Below, piece after piece: positions 24,842 through 36,095 of a stretch of 64,000 nt of DNA. The notes under the pieces are model-generated. The model made no database searches and had not been told where the DNA came from. It was given only the letters and a program-made list of their open reading frames with translations. Origin of the DNA: Steinernema hermaphroditum (lineage: Eukaryota > Nematoda > Chromadorea > Rhabditida > Steinernematidae); assembly GCA_030435675.1 (NCBI GenBank), contig CM059625.1, positions 11,780,001-11,844,000 on the forward strand. The letters are read 5' to 3'. The translations under genes were made by a program, and so were the position numbers. Within the stretch, counting starts at the first letter, position 1, and each line of letters opens with the position of its first letter.

Positions 24842-27004
24842 GCAAGTATGCCCTTTAGCTCAAATGTCTTGGACGACAAAAACGTAAAAATTGTGTCGGC
24901 TATACGGTAACCTACGTCACCTCCGGTCCACTGGCTTTCAACCAGGCGATCATCGCGGCAACCTCTCCGAATGCGTCTGGAGATGAGAGCGATTCTCCTA
25001 ATGCCGAACTGGAAACGTCCACCGCTCAACTAACTTTAAATCTGCAGCCCACGAGCGAAGACTAAGTTCCTGCTCTTGCAGGTGTGATTGTACGACGTTT
25101 TAAGACGATTAAAAGAAAACAATTTGATACGTTAATTCCAGACAATTAGCGCGGTTCGGCAGTAATTAATCAGATTTGTCGTAAGAAATGCCGCGAGTAC
25201 TTTACCGAACGGAACTTGGTCAAACGCAGACCGATGACATGACACCTGTTCTTCTGCGAACGACCCTTTAAAGATGCTTTCCACCTGCGAACAGTTTTTT
25301 TTCTGCCTGGAAAAGTTTAGACGACTCTAATTGAGCACTTTACGGAAATAGCGTCCATTTCTTCCTGAGGGCAATTCTAAGATACATTTGTAATTCCATA
25401 AGTGGTCCCCATTATCCACGGCTTGAGTTGTTAGGGAAATAAAGCGGAATCAGAAAACGCACTTTGATTGACGCAAACATGACATTTTCGTCTCACATAT
25501 ATTCTTCGCCTTGTAATAGTTGTTTTGTTACTTGAACCGGGATGAGATTACAATTAGAAGTTGGTCAACTCCCGACGAAAACAATGAAATATTGTCTTCC
25601 TCCTAGGTGAGTCATTGCACTCCATGAATCAAGGCGGCAATTAACCGACCTCAGTCGAACAATAACAAACAATCGCAACGTTGAGAGAAATTTTGAAATT
25701 AGATATCATTATTTCCATACAAACAGATGGGCAATTATTATGATTTCGTCTGTGAATTCAAATAGCGGCCATTTGGACCGATTGTTTTCCTCTGTGAACA
25801 ATGACCACTCGACGTCATCTCGACGGTGAATCTGTCATTATGCTCTTGCTACGGACACGTTTTTCAGTTTAACATAAAAAAATGCACTGCGCGAGAGGCG
25901 TTGTCACGCAATCCCTTGATTTGTAGTTTACGCATGACAATGCCGCTCTTAAGAACAACTTTTTAAAGTTGTATGTGGTAGTTCCTTGCAAATTGTCACA
26001 CGAAGGTAGTAAATTCAAGTAAAAGTTCTGTTTTCCATACGAATAGCTTCTAATCACCTATTATTTGCGACATGTGTTATAAACAATATCCTTTATGGTT
26101 GTTCAAAACCCTTGGAGAACTATCGCCACCTGTTCAGCAGGATGACAGTGACAAGCGCCAGAAAGCTGGTGAGGAAACTTCTCCGCTCCACTCAACTCCA
26201 CACGTACCTTCTTGTCCTTCTAAAATGAAGCAAGATCAGCGCAGACTTGTATTTGTATTTCAGGTGTACTCTTGCAAAGATCTCGGCACCTTTGCAAATT
26301 CCTGCGCCTTTCAAGCAAGCTGATCTGTAACGTAAAGCGACTTTGTCGTTGAAGACATCATTACAATACAACTGTCTTGCGTGTGCTGAGACGTTTTTGT
26401 ACTCTGATTCGTATTATGTCGCTAGGTACAAAAGCATTCTAACTTATAGTATGAGTCACAAAGTTGAACCTGTACAATAAATGAAGCGCCGAATTGTAGC
26501 TGCACCTCATGCTCAATTCAATATCGTGGATTATTGAGGTGATGACAGTATGAAGATTGTAATCACCGTTAGATTAATGCCTAGATTGATGGCTTAGCAC
26601 ATCCTACTACTTAAAGTATGTGCTTCAAATATTATAAGATTTACTGTAAGTAAAACGCAGTTTTCGCATGGTTGACGCTTCAAATTGGCGCTGAGAACAG
26701 TCACAAGTTACTTTACAGTCAAGCATTTCACTCTCGTTGGCGCACAGTGGCGCTCACAAACCTTATATTACTACTTATGAAGTGTTTACTGCAGATAGCT
26801 GGGCAGTATGTGCTGCAGTAGAAAAGATATAGACCACAAACAGTACATGTTTGTTACACCGTTCTCTTCATCGAATACAGTCCCTTTCTGTTATATTGGT
26901 TTACGTCCACGTTGTTGCCTCGAAGGTCGGCTAAAGACTCTGCTCGCACGTGCGATAACTGAACAGAGAGAAACCACAAACTACACTTTGGAGAATATAA
27001 ACTC
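24842..27004. other. Intergenic region, no intact gene
   Basis: 2.2 kb with no recognisable coding exon. Two short stretches resemble the leader of the downstream SDR gene: 26190-26240 (CTCCRCTCCAMTCAAYTCCA-like, then AAAATG) and 26668-26690 (GACGCTTCAAATTGGCG). They may be remnants of another SDR copy, but the evidence is thin. Confidence 0.5.
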
Positions 27005-27007
27005 TTA

Positions 27008-27438
27008 AGGCCCATTTATACTCTGCGCGACACAAAACGCCCTTTTTGGTGTCGCTTAGCTTGTCCACGTGTGACTATTTACTCAAAACGAAATAAAACA
27101 GCACAGTCATGATGCTTTTGGATCGGGCTATCCAGCCATCACCGGAAAAATTTTTTTGGGACATGCCATGTAGGTTAATCTAACTGTCGCTTAGCCTCAA
27201 CTTGACTGTCGCGCAGCTGTGTCGCCGCGCTGCGCGACAGTCAAGTTGAAGCTAAGCGACAGTTAAGTTAGCGTACGTAAAGTTAACCTAAAATTTTTTT
27301 CTGATGATGGTTGGATAGCCTGATCCAAATGCATCATGAATATGCAGTTTTATTTGGTTTTGCGTAAATAGTCACACGTAGACAAGCTAAGCGACACCAA
27401 AAGGGGCGTTTTGTGTCGCGCAGAGTATAAATGGGCCT
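27008..27438. mobile_element. Palindromic MITE (foldback element) with TTA target duplication
   Basis: A 431-bp element whose halves are near-perfect reverse complements. The ends are AGGCCCATTTATACTCTGCG and its complement. The centre near 27215-27240 joins GACTGTCGCGCAGC and GCTGCGCGACAGTC. Both flanks read TTA (27005-27007 and 27439-27441), a probable 3-bp target-site duplication. A TTA/TWA duplication suggests PIF/Harbinger-type transposition. The element encodes nothing and so would depend on a transposase elsewhere. It sits 64 bases before the start of the first SDR gene. The two arms differ at only a few sites, which suggests a fairly recent insertion. Confidence 0.88.
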
Positions 27439-27502
27439 TTACGCTTCAAATCGGCGTTCTCCACTCCAATCAATTCCAATTGTGTGCCCTTGCCCCTCGA
27501 AA

Positions 27503-28459
27503 ATGTCTATCAATGTAGTGATCACTGGCGCCAATAGAGGAATTGGTTTTGCCCTGGTCCAAGAGTTTTCAGAGGATGACGAACTGAAGAACATGTTTGC
27601 TTGTTGCCGCAATCCCGTCGATGCTGAGGTGACGTGCTTTTTTAATAGAAGAAGAAGTCAATTGTCGTTTAGCAGCTGAAGGCACTTGCTTCAACTGATT
27701 CCAGAATACACCTCATTCGAATGGACGTTTCTGACCCCATCTCAATCAGCAAAGCTGCTCAGGAGGTGGCAGTTGCGGTACAGAACGATGTTGTTCAATT
27801 CTCTTCCTCTTCAGGTTGAGAAGCTCGTTGGCTCAGATGGAGTGAATCTCTTGATCAACAATGCGGGCACCAATGAGGGTCACTGTACAGACGGGCCCCA
27901 GTCATTTCTTGGAGCCGAACAGCAAACGTATCTTAAAATTTACAATGTAAATGCTATTGGACCGGTCATCGTATCAAAGGTGACATAGTGTGAAATAACC
28001 AACGTATTTATCACATACTAGGAATTTCTGCCACTTCTTAAAACGGCTTCGCAGAAGTATTCGGACAAAGAGGTGCTCAATGTGAAGCGCGCCGCCATCG
28101 TCAATGTAAGCAGCGGCCTGGCTTCGATCAGTTCTAACACAACCGGTTCTTCCAGTTTTCCAAATGTTGCATATCGATGCAGCAAGGTTAGCATATACTT
28201 TTACATAATTATATGTTCAGTGTTTCTTATTTAGACGGCTCTTAATCAGTTTACCAAAACGGCAGCTGTAGACCTGGCCGACAAGGGCATCCTCGTGGTA
28301 TCCTGTTGTCCCGGATGGGTGCGTACGGATATGGGAGGGCCTTACGCACCCATAAATGCCTCAGAATCGGCGAAGTGTTTGCTCGCGACCTTTTCTCGCT
28401 TCGATAAGAGCAGCAGTGGAGGATTCTTTAACCTAAGTGGGGAACGTGAAAATTATTGA
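27503..28459 (+). CDS. Short-chain dehydrogenase/reductase, Sniffer-like (copy 1)
   Basis: NAD(P)H-dependent oxidoreductase, probably a cytosolic carbonyl reductase. Exons 27503-27628, 27676-27765, 27815-27979, 28022-28186 and 28235-28459 sum to 771 bases (256 residues), frame-checked. Classical SDR motifs: cofactor loop TGANRGIGF (residues about 8-16), ACCRNP, RMDVSDP, LLINNAG, catalytic Ser in IVNVSSGLASI and the YRCSK (YxxxK) pair, then CCPGWVRTDMGG. This motif set matches the Sniffer-like SDRs of C. elegans and Drosophila. A poly(A) signal AATAAA is at 28476-28481. No splice acceptor is obvious just before the ATG, unlike copy 2. The MITE insertion lies directly upstream and may have altered the promoter. 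Confidence 0.93.
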
Positions 28460-29587
28460 AATCGCTAATAAGTAAAATAAAGCAGTGATTTTATCGTCCA
28501 ACGTTTATTGTACACCAACTCGAATGATCTACATTCATACCACGACATCAGATATGTATCTATAAGACTCTGATTCATTGATAAAGAAATTCTGACGAGA
28601 TCAAACGCTCTTGGACCTTCTGGGAATATAAAGTTTAACAGTTGAATAAGAGAGCAACAGGCTACAAAGGCTCGCAGCATGTAGGCAAGTGTCTGGACAT
28701 GTCTGGAAGTTGCTGAGGTAAATTTTTGGCGGTAATTTTTTTGGCGGTAATGTGGTAATGGTAATAATCCAGCGCAACACCGCGCGGTTTCAGATTTATC
28801 TCTACAGCGGGATACGGTTCTAAGCGAGAACAGTCTCGTTATCCAGCCATCAAATATGTCATTCTAAGCATCATTAAAAACACTTTAAACGGGATAAGGA
28901 CGTTGAAAATGTAGCAAAAAAAACGTTTTGAAGGTCATATATTACTTGATGGGACGAGTTTCGTCGTTACCAGGCAAATTCTCCGATGTGGCGTTACTAC
29001 GGCAATATCGGCTTCAATTTCCCGAATTCCGTCGCTGTTTGTTGGTGTGATAGAGCAAAGCAATGCGCAAAGCACAAACTACAGCTATCTCTCCGGTGAC
29101 GCGCCTTTGCCGAAAAATCAAAATCAGTTGCACCGGTCTGGGACCCGTTCATTGGCAATTTTTCCGAAGTTGCTCCTTTTATATATTCGGGAACTTCAGC
29201 CTTCAGTGAGGTTGTAATGGAAATCACTGTTTTTTTTTTATATTTCATGAACGTACGGTTGTTCAGCAGACTATGCCGCGTCGAATGAGCCCTGGCTCGA
29301 CTGCCAGCATACTTTCTTCATCGAGTTATTAAAAAAACCATTAGTCTGCAATTGAGGGTTGAACAGTTATTTTGAAATTCATATCGACGCGACAGAATCC
29401 GATGAACAACCGTTCGTGGAATTTGACGAAATCGCGTCAGAAACGAGAAAGGATCGAATTACTATGATTTTGAGCTTATTCCATTGTAAGCTGATTGGCG
29501 CGTGAAAAGCACGCTAAATTTTCGTAGCAACAGCCCTCCTCTTTTCTGCGAGAGATTTTGGGCGAATACAATATTTGTGCTTGTAGA
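28460..29587. other. Intergenic region between the SDR paralogues
   Basis: 1.1 kb holding the poly(A) signal of copy 1 (28476) and a small tandem of TTTTTTGGCGGTAAT units near 28725-28760. I see no other gene. Confidence 0.55.
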
Positions 29588-30549
29588 ATGCCGGCGTCTG
29601 TTTTGATCACTGGAGCCAACCGTGGAATCGGTCTTGGATTCGTCAAGCAGGTGCTTCAATGGAAAGACTTGCAGTATCTATTCGCCTGCTGTCGGAATCC
29701 TACTTCCGCTAAGGTTTGCAATTCCTGTTGAGCTAAATAATGTCTGTTTCATGTTTGTTTTAGGAGCTAAATGCAATCAGCACCTCGGACAAGCGTGTAC
29801 ATGTTGTGCAGATGGATGTAGTGGATGAATCTTCAGTTATAAATGCTGCAGCACAGGTTTGCGCATCTGCTTTCAGTGAATATTCACTTTTCACACGTGA
29901 TACTACTTTAGGTATCGGATATTCTTGGAGAAATCGGACTAAACTTGCTCATAAACAATGCAGGAATCCTGGAAAGTGGAGATCGAGCCACGTGGGTTGG
30001 CGCACAGCAAGATTGTTTCCTGCGACACTTCAGCGTGAACTCAGTCGCTCCCGTTATTGTATCTAAGGTAGATTACATTGGTTTTTATTCTTTTTACACC
30101 ACTGGCTCATAGGAGTTTCTTCCCCTACTTGAACTGGCTTCCAAGAACTATGCCAACCCTGAGTCGTTTGGCATCGATCGTGCTGCCATTATCAACATTA
30201 GCAGTATGCTTGGGTCCATTGGTGACAATACATCCGGATCGAAATTCGTTCCTAATCTAGCTTACAGGGCTAGCAAAGTCAGTTTCATTGAGTTGCATAA
30301 ATATCTTTAACTATTAATGTTTAGGCTGCTTTAAACCAAGTAACAAGGACCATCTCTGTCGATCTCGTTAGCAAGAAGATTCTCGTAGCCTCGTTTTGTC
30401 CTGGTTGGGTGAAAACGGATATGGGGTCATCGGCCGCTCAATTGGAAGTTTTTGAATCAACCAGTCAGCTGTGCGAGACTTTTCTGAAGTTGAATGCGGA
30501 GAACAACGGCCAGTTTCTTGACAGGACTGGCAAGATTATGAATTTTTAA
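29588..30549 (+). CDS. Short-chain dehydrogenase/reductase, Sniffer-like (copy 2)
   Basis: Tandem paralogue of the preceding SDR. Exons 29588-29713, 29764-29856, 29912-30067, 30113-30277 and 30325-30549 sum to 765 bases (254 residues), frame-checked. ATG 29588 follows a GTGCTTGTAG acceptor by one base, suggesting trans-splicing. Motifs: TGANRGIGLGF, ACCRNPTSAK, QMDVVDE, LLINNAGILE, IINISSMLGSIGDN with the catalytic Ser, YRASK and FCPGWVKTDMG. All four introns interrupt the same positions and phases as in copy 1 (after NPxxAE/K, after AAQ, after VSK, after the catalytic Lys), and exons 1, 4 and 5 have identical lengths. It is intact. Substrate unknown. Confidence 0.93.
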
Positions 30550-30849
30550 CATTTTGATTTATGCTGTATTTTGCATAAGAAATTAATTTTCTCTTCTTCT
30601 CCCCTGAAAACATCATGTTCGAGTGAAGGCGGGTGTAAGACCTTACTTCGTTTGCCTGTCTGTGAAGAGTGTCTACGATGCTAATGCAGACAGTCCGCCC
30701 GAAGACTGTGTCTACACTTGATACAAACAGATAGTGCCTTTACTTCAGACAGTTCTCTTGCGTCTCCCGTCTAGAAGGACTGTCTGCGACATCGTTTTCT
30801 ACAGACACTTTTGCAGTAGACAGACACTCGTTGCTCTGACGTTGTATTG

Positions 30850-32060
30850 TTTCAGTTTTTAACCTGTCGCTTTTTTTACCTTTTCCTTTCGGCTGAAATA
30901 CCGTGAGGCACAAGGGTTTAGAACTACAGCCTAGAGGAAGGGACTCCACTTCGTTACGAAACTTGCTATTGCTGTTCCACAAAAATGGAACCATTGTCTG
31001 AAAAACAAAGAAAAATAGCTTTGAGTACTGCAGATGCTGCAAACCTTAATACTGATCACAAGGTCCTCGGTGACTTGAACAACGGCACCGCGATTCGGCT
31101 GAGTGTTGCACCTAAACACGTTGACCGGTTTGTAGTACGATGCTGAGAAGATGGAGAGCATTTTCCGCGAGAAAAAGAAGTAGAAACCATCCTCTACGCA
31201 CTGAAAACATAAAGAAGTGAGAAAGAACGAAATGGAACTCTAAACCTCGTGAGCTCTAATGATCATATCAAAGCGAATTTCTGCAGGAACTGGTCCACAG
31301 CACCTTCGTTGTAGGACAACGAACAGCCTCGGCTGCTGAACGTCCAGTAGCGTGTGGATTTCGTTTTTGTGGGGTCAGACCAGAGGTGATCGCTGATGAG
31401 TCCAGTGGGAGGTACAGGGGTGGGACGCTGTATTCGGTCGATTTGGTTCAGGTTCTTGAGATACGACAAAATTCATCCATGGACACAAAAGATCCGGTCT
31501 CCCACGATGGCAGCGACGGGCGAGTGATTGAAGGTGTAGTTCAGCGCCACGTAAGTTACATCTTTGTCGTTTGGAATTGTTGCAAGACTTGGAATGAACT
31601 ATCTAGATAATAGACGGTAAAAGTGTCCGCTGATCATTAATTTGATGATCAAAAATTAATGACGACTAATTTCAGACAAACTGTCTAAAAATTTCTGGCA
31701 ACTGACTGCTGAGATCAATATACCATCAAAATAAAGAGACAAATCTTACATTCATTATAGAGTCCAAAGGCCTTGTTGGTCAGGAGCGATTCATGGTTGC
31801 CGCGCAGCAAATACATGTGCTTTGGATACTTGAGGCGACACCCGGTCAGTTTGAGTTTCAACACCCGCTATAGATGTAAGCAGCCTATTGTCGCCCCGAT
31901 TAGCAACAACAAAAGCAACAAAGTGTCGAGGAGGATACCTTTCACACTGACGAACAGCAAAGCTCACCTTCATATGATTGTCGTTGACATGACTTCCAAT
32001 GTGTTCTTAAGCGATCCCCATTGACTCTCTACTCCAGCACGTCTGTGAACCACACAAAGA
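30850..32060 (-). pseudogene. PP1-like serine/threonine phosphatase, broken
   Basis: Reading leftward, pieces of a PP1 catalytic subunit appear in order. These are PPRHFVAF..NRGDN (about 31910-31940), KYPKHMYLLRGNHES (about 31790-31835), NYTFNHSPVAAIVGDRIFCVHG, IQRPTPVPPTGLISDHLWSDP, IIRAHE, EDGFYFFSRKMLSIFSA and a tail with PNRGAVVQVTEDL. Defects are visible. An in-frame TGA directly follows FCVHG, where PP1 has CHGGLSP. One base is missing just before IIRAHE, shifting the frame. The GDIHG and GDYVDRG metal-binding motifs are degraded to GSHVND- and VVANRGDN-like sequence. The Asn-His of GNHE and the RAHE histidine remain. I read this as a decayed gene. A fast-evolving functional relative or assembly errors are less likely because three independent lesions are needed. 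Confidence 0.72.
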
Positions 32061-32616
32061 GGAAGAAGTCCTCGGTATGCAAGTCAGACGTGAAGCAATC
32101 GCGAAGCTCAAGAAGAATGGCGGTAGGCTTCGTTAATCTCTACGACATGGTGGTACGCCCCCTCCGGCGTCTAAACTAAGTAGACCCGGTGTCTATGATT
32201 GCGCATATAAAGCATGCGATTGTTGATAAAAACATACCCCACTCGATCGTTCCCAACGACCAACACCCATCCTCAACAACAGCCTTACAACAGAATATAG
32301 ACTTTAATACCAATTCGAAGGACATCGAATCACAACCTCACGGACTTCTAATAAGGCAAACAATCACAGACGATCGATAAGAACACAAACGAAAAAGAAC
32401 ATCACAGTTGCCGCAACCTACTTACCAATATTACTTATAAGCAACTCTGCATCACACTGCTCAAGACTAACTCGTAGACATCGATATGTTATGGACAGGA
32501 GCAGAACGGACCATAGCAATAGCAGTGAGTTTAAGCTATCTACAAGAACATAGCTGTTCAGAATATGAAATCGAAATATACAAACGAAAGGAACTGCTGA
32601 ACGCCTGTTAGCCGAT

Positions 32617-33767
32617 CTACTCCCTAACATTAATAAGGATCTGCTTTTGCTTGGGGTCGTCGAAACGGTCCATCGTTTGAACGGAGTTGAGCATCAGGAA
32701 ACCGAACATAAGGATAGAAGCCAGAACGACAGCAACAACAATTCCCATGGATGATCCAACGCTGAACGTCGGCACACAGTCGTTAACGTCTCGCGAGAAC
32801 TTGATGATGTCCTTTTCGGCATTGCGATAAAGGCCGAAGAGCTCAACCTTAACAGGACATATATGTAAGCACGCGATAGAAGCTATAGTCAACCTGGAAG
32901 TTGTGGAGAGCGATGCCAACAGAGTAATCCTTGTTGTTTGGTGCAGTGAAGAAGACACCCTGGGTGTCAGAGCATCCGTATCCGTATCCCAAAACGCTGT
33001 TCACCTTCATGAACTTGGGATCACCATCAACGCTTGTGGTGAAGTCAATGTTCTGCAACAATCAAATGGTGTGATTAAGGGAAAGTTAGGATCATTGCAA
33101 TAACTTACACCATCCAGGTAATCACCGGAGCGCGTAAGATGGAGTTCCTTCAGAGTAACTTTGCTCAATTCCCAGTACTTAGGAATGGACATGTTGAACA
33201 CGAGACTAAAAGATGGCAATTATCAAACGAAAAAAAAAAACAAAACAAACTCAAAGATCAGCTTATCATGAACGGTGAACTTCGAACTTCCTCCATACTT
33301 TCCATCAAGCTTGTCAACATTAATAGCAACAGTGAAGCTGAAACAATGCATATAAACAACTGCAAAAGTAGTGATATAACGTACGTATAAAGTCCTTTCG
33401 TAGCATTGAACCCTACTTGATCACGGGAAGTATGAACACACTTGACGTACGACGGGTCGAACTGGTATTTTTGAGTGCCGTTGTCGCTTCCGAAACCGAT
33501 TGACGCGGCAACATACTTCGGAGTCTTCTTCGCTGCTTCAACAATTACAGTCACGCCTTCAAGATACAGGAGACAGTTTCCGTAGTCGGCATGAGCGTCC
33601 TTCACAGAAATGCTCGGATCTTTGTGATACGCCGGAAGAACAATGGGAAAGTCGTATGACTTTCCACTGGGCGCTGCAGCCTGAGCTAGAACGGATGCCT
33701 GATGAGCCTTCTTCTTTTTGGCAGCACAGAGAACCACCAGGAGAGTTAAACAAAGAAGAACTCTCAT
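32617..33767 (-). CDS. V-type ATPase accessory subunit S1 (Ac45/ATP6AP1-like)
   Basis: Type I membrane protein that associates with the V0 sector of the proton pump and guides its traffic. ATG 33767 follows a GCGTTTCAG acceptor by 4 bases. A signal peptide (MRVLLCLTLLVVLCA) leads a luminal domain in exons 33385-33767, about 33270-33348, 33110-33198, 32890-33053 and 32617-32850. The family hallmark is the C-terminus: a TM helix SMGIVVAVVLASILMFGFLM followed by QTMDRFDDPK, which closely matches the ATP6AP1 tail. N-linked sites such as NGT, NAT and NMS are present. C. elegans has vha-19 and vha-20 in this family. At roughly 320 residues it is shorter than human Ac45 (470). The donor of the second intron (near 33265) is unclear: either a GC-type donor or a poorly conserved GT. 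Confidence 0.82.
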
Positions 33768-36095
33768 CTTTCTGAAACGCAAACAACTGTTTAGTCAATC
33801 TCGCTTCAAATTGATGAAAATTCAAGCGGAAACGTAGTTATCAAAAATCCATGCCGATATATAAATCAGCGGTGATCATGAATAACGCCACCAAATATCA
33901 ATCTTCGACTTTTCGGTCGTGATTTCGCTTTAGGACTCTCCCGACGAGTGAATTCGCTGCACACGCAGAAAACCAATGATAGCGCAGCGGTCGCGACCGA
34001 AGATCAACGCGCGCAACCAATCAATCGATGGAATTCTCAGATTCTATCCGTAGCATCACACTCTTGCGAGGTACGTATTCCAAAAAAAAATATCTAACTA
34101 AATACGCTTCGAATCGTGTTTCTGATAGCATCGTTGCACTGTGGCATCATTATTCTGTCGAATAGTGCAGAACGTGAAGTAAAAAGCGCACAAGATAGTC
34201 CTACGATACTCCAATAAGCAAGACAGTCAAAAACGGATTTCAGCCATCATAGAGTAGTTAAAAAAACGGAGACTAAATGGCCACACGCAGCTATAGTGAG
34301 CGCGGAATCGTAGAAAATCACCAGTAACCGAAAGTGCTATAATAGTTCGCACGTTCGACTTTCAGCACTGAGCGACCCAGCTCTTGCATACGCTAAAAAT
34401 GTGCGTTGAACAGTGCTCGTGAACTCCAGGCCACACAGTGCGCCCACCGTACAGTCAACGCGGTAAAACTTATGCCTATGATCGATGAAAGATGCCGATG
34501 GTCCCGCAACGAAAATTTCGGCCACGATTTCTCTCGCCTGATCTATAACGCCTCTTCCCTGTAAAGTACTAAGTAGTAACAACGTTAAGTGTTCCTTAAC
34601 ATTAAGTGTTCGTGCGAGTAGGTATAAAACATGGACAAGGATGAATGGTATAAAAGATGAATGGACGGGAAAACATAGGTCATTTTTCTGTCCATGGCCG
34701 TCCATAGTTACGTTGTCACTCGATAAAATGTGCATCTGACAGGGCTCAGGGCAACTCACAACACTTTATACATTTTTTAGCATTTTTAGGTTTCCTAGTT
34801 TTCAAATTATATCTTAGGGGCTATTTATAATGTTGCCGTTGCCAAATCATCAAGGACCTCGTGTAGCGACCTAGCCAAATCTAGTATACATATAGCAGCT
34901 TCCGTTAGAAGGTTTGCAGCTCCAAAACTTGCAGACGTGCCGCAGAATCCTTCTCATCGTCGTGTTCACCGTCAAAACTACATAGGTGCGAGCTGTAGAA
35001 CTGTAGGAAAGGTTTGATAAAATGTTTCCGCCATGACCGTCTCCATTTAAGTGTAAACTGTTTCGTTACATTTTATTTGCTATTTAGATTGCTCTATTGA
35101 ATAAGATTACTCTATTGAATACAAGACGAATATTAAAAAGAGAATTCAAAAAGCTTCGTGATGAGAAGAATTGACGATCTGCTGTTGCCTGGTTGATGCA
35201 CTGCGACAATTATCGTGACAAACAATGGAAAAAATGATTCATGACATGTGGGCGAGAATTTGATGTTTCGCACGCGTTCCACTTAATTGAATCTGCACAA
35301 CTTCTGAATTTAAGGCGCATCATAGAAGTAGAACTCCCTTTCCAGCTGTGACAGACATTAATTCAATGGTGATCACCATATATAAATTTATGACCCACGA
35401 GACAAGTCAAAGTGAAGATTTTGAATTCCTTCCATAAGTCCAGCAATGTGCGAAAGGTGTATGCTAATGTCAGTCCCTACGCCACTTTGGAGATCATTTA
35501 AGTAGGTCTCAACAATTTCACAGGATGTTTGTGAGCTTCAGCTTCGCTTGTTTTCGTATTTTCGCGTTAATTATCCTAGGTTAGAGCAAATTGCGCCATG
35601 AGATCGAAAAATATGTATTTGTATCGTGGATTTTTCATTCGATTGCTGACTCATAGGGTTTCACCTTGCACTAATGATTTTTTTTGCAAAAGTGCGCACT
35701 TTTCGCTTCAACAGAGTTTTTGTGCATAATGGAGAGGGACCGACTCCTCTAAGAAGTCTTGAATTTATAATTGCGTGCAGCCCTATCCGATGTAACCTGA
35801 CTCCAGTTTTTGGAGATAGACTTTCCTCTGCAGCATTGCCCAACATTCAGTTGTTGTGGGAAATGCATTGCTAGGAGCTAGGAAACTACACGGAAGAGGA
35901 GGACCTCTGGCGCACCAAACATTTTTGTGCTGTAACGTGGATATTGATCTTTTAACAACTCAATCTTGTTAGTGGACTGTAATGATTTCAGTCTGAATTT
36001 ATTCGAAGGAAAAAGAACACCGGACATGGGAAAATATGGAATATTCATGTGTGGAAAGATAGCGGAATTGATGGAATAGTTCGGGTTGAAAGATA
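33768..36095. other. Intergenic region, no gene recognised
   Basis: 2.3 kb between two leftward genes. A 140-codon open frame at 34337-34759 begins only with a GTG inside a donor-like GTGAGT and shows no motif. A 16-base direct repeat (ATTGCTCTATTGAATA-like and ATTACTCTATTGAATA) lies near 35090-35120. Confidence 0.55.

Noticed and set aside
31455..31475. The in-frame TGA of the PP1-like gene as a selenocysteine codon
   Set aside because: PP1 has Gly at this place, no selenocysteine homologue is known to me, and further lesions in the same gene point to decay.
34337..34759. A 140-codon open frame on the - strand between the Ac45-like gene and the SH3 gene
   Set aside because: It has no ATG at its start (GTG within a donor-like GTGAGT), contains local repeats and matches no family I recognise.
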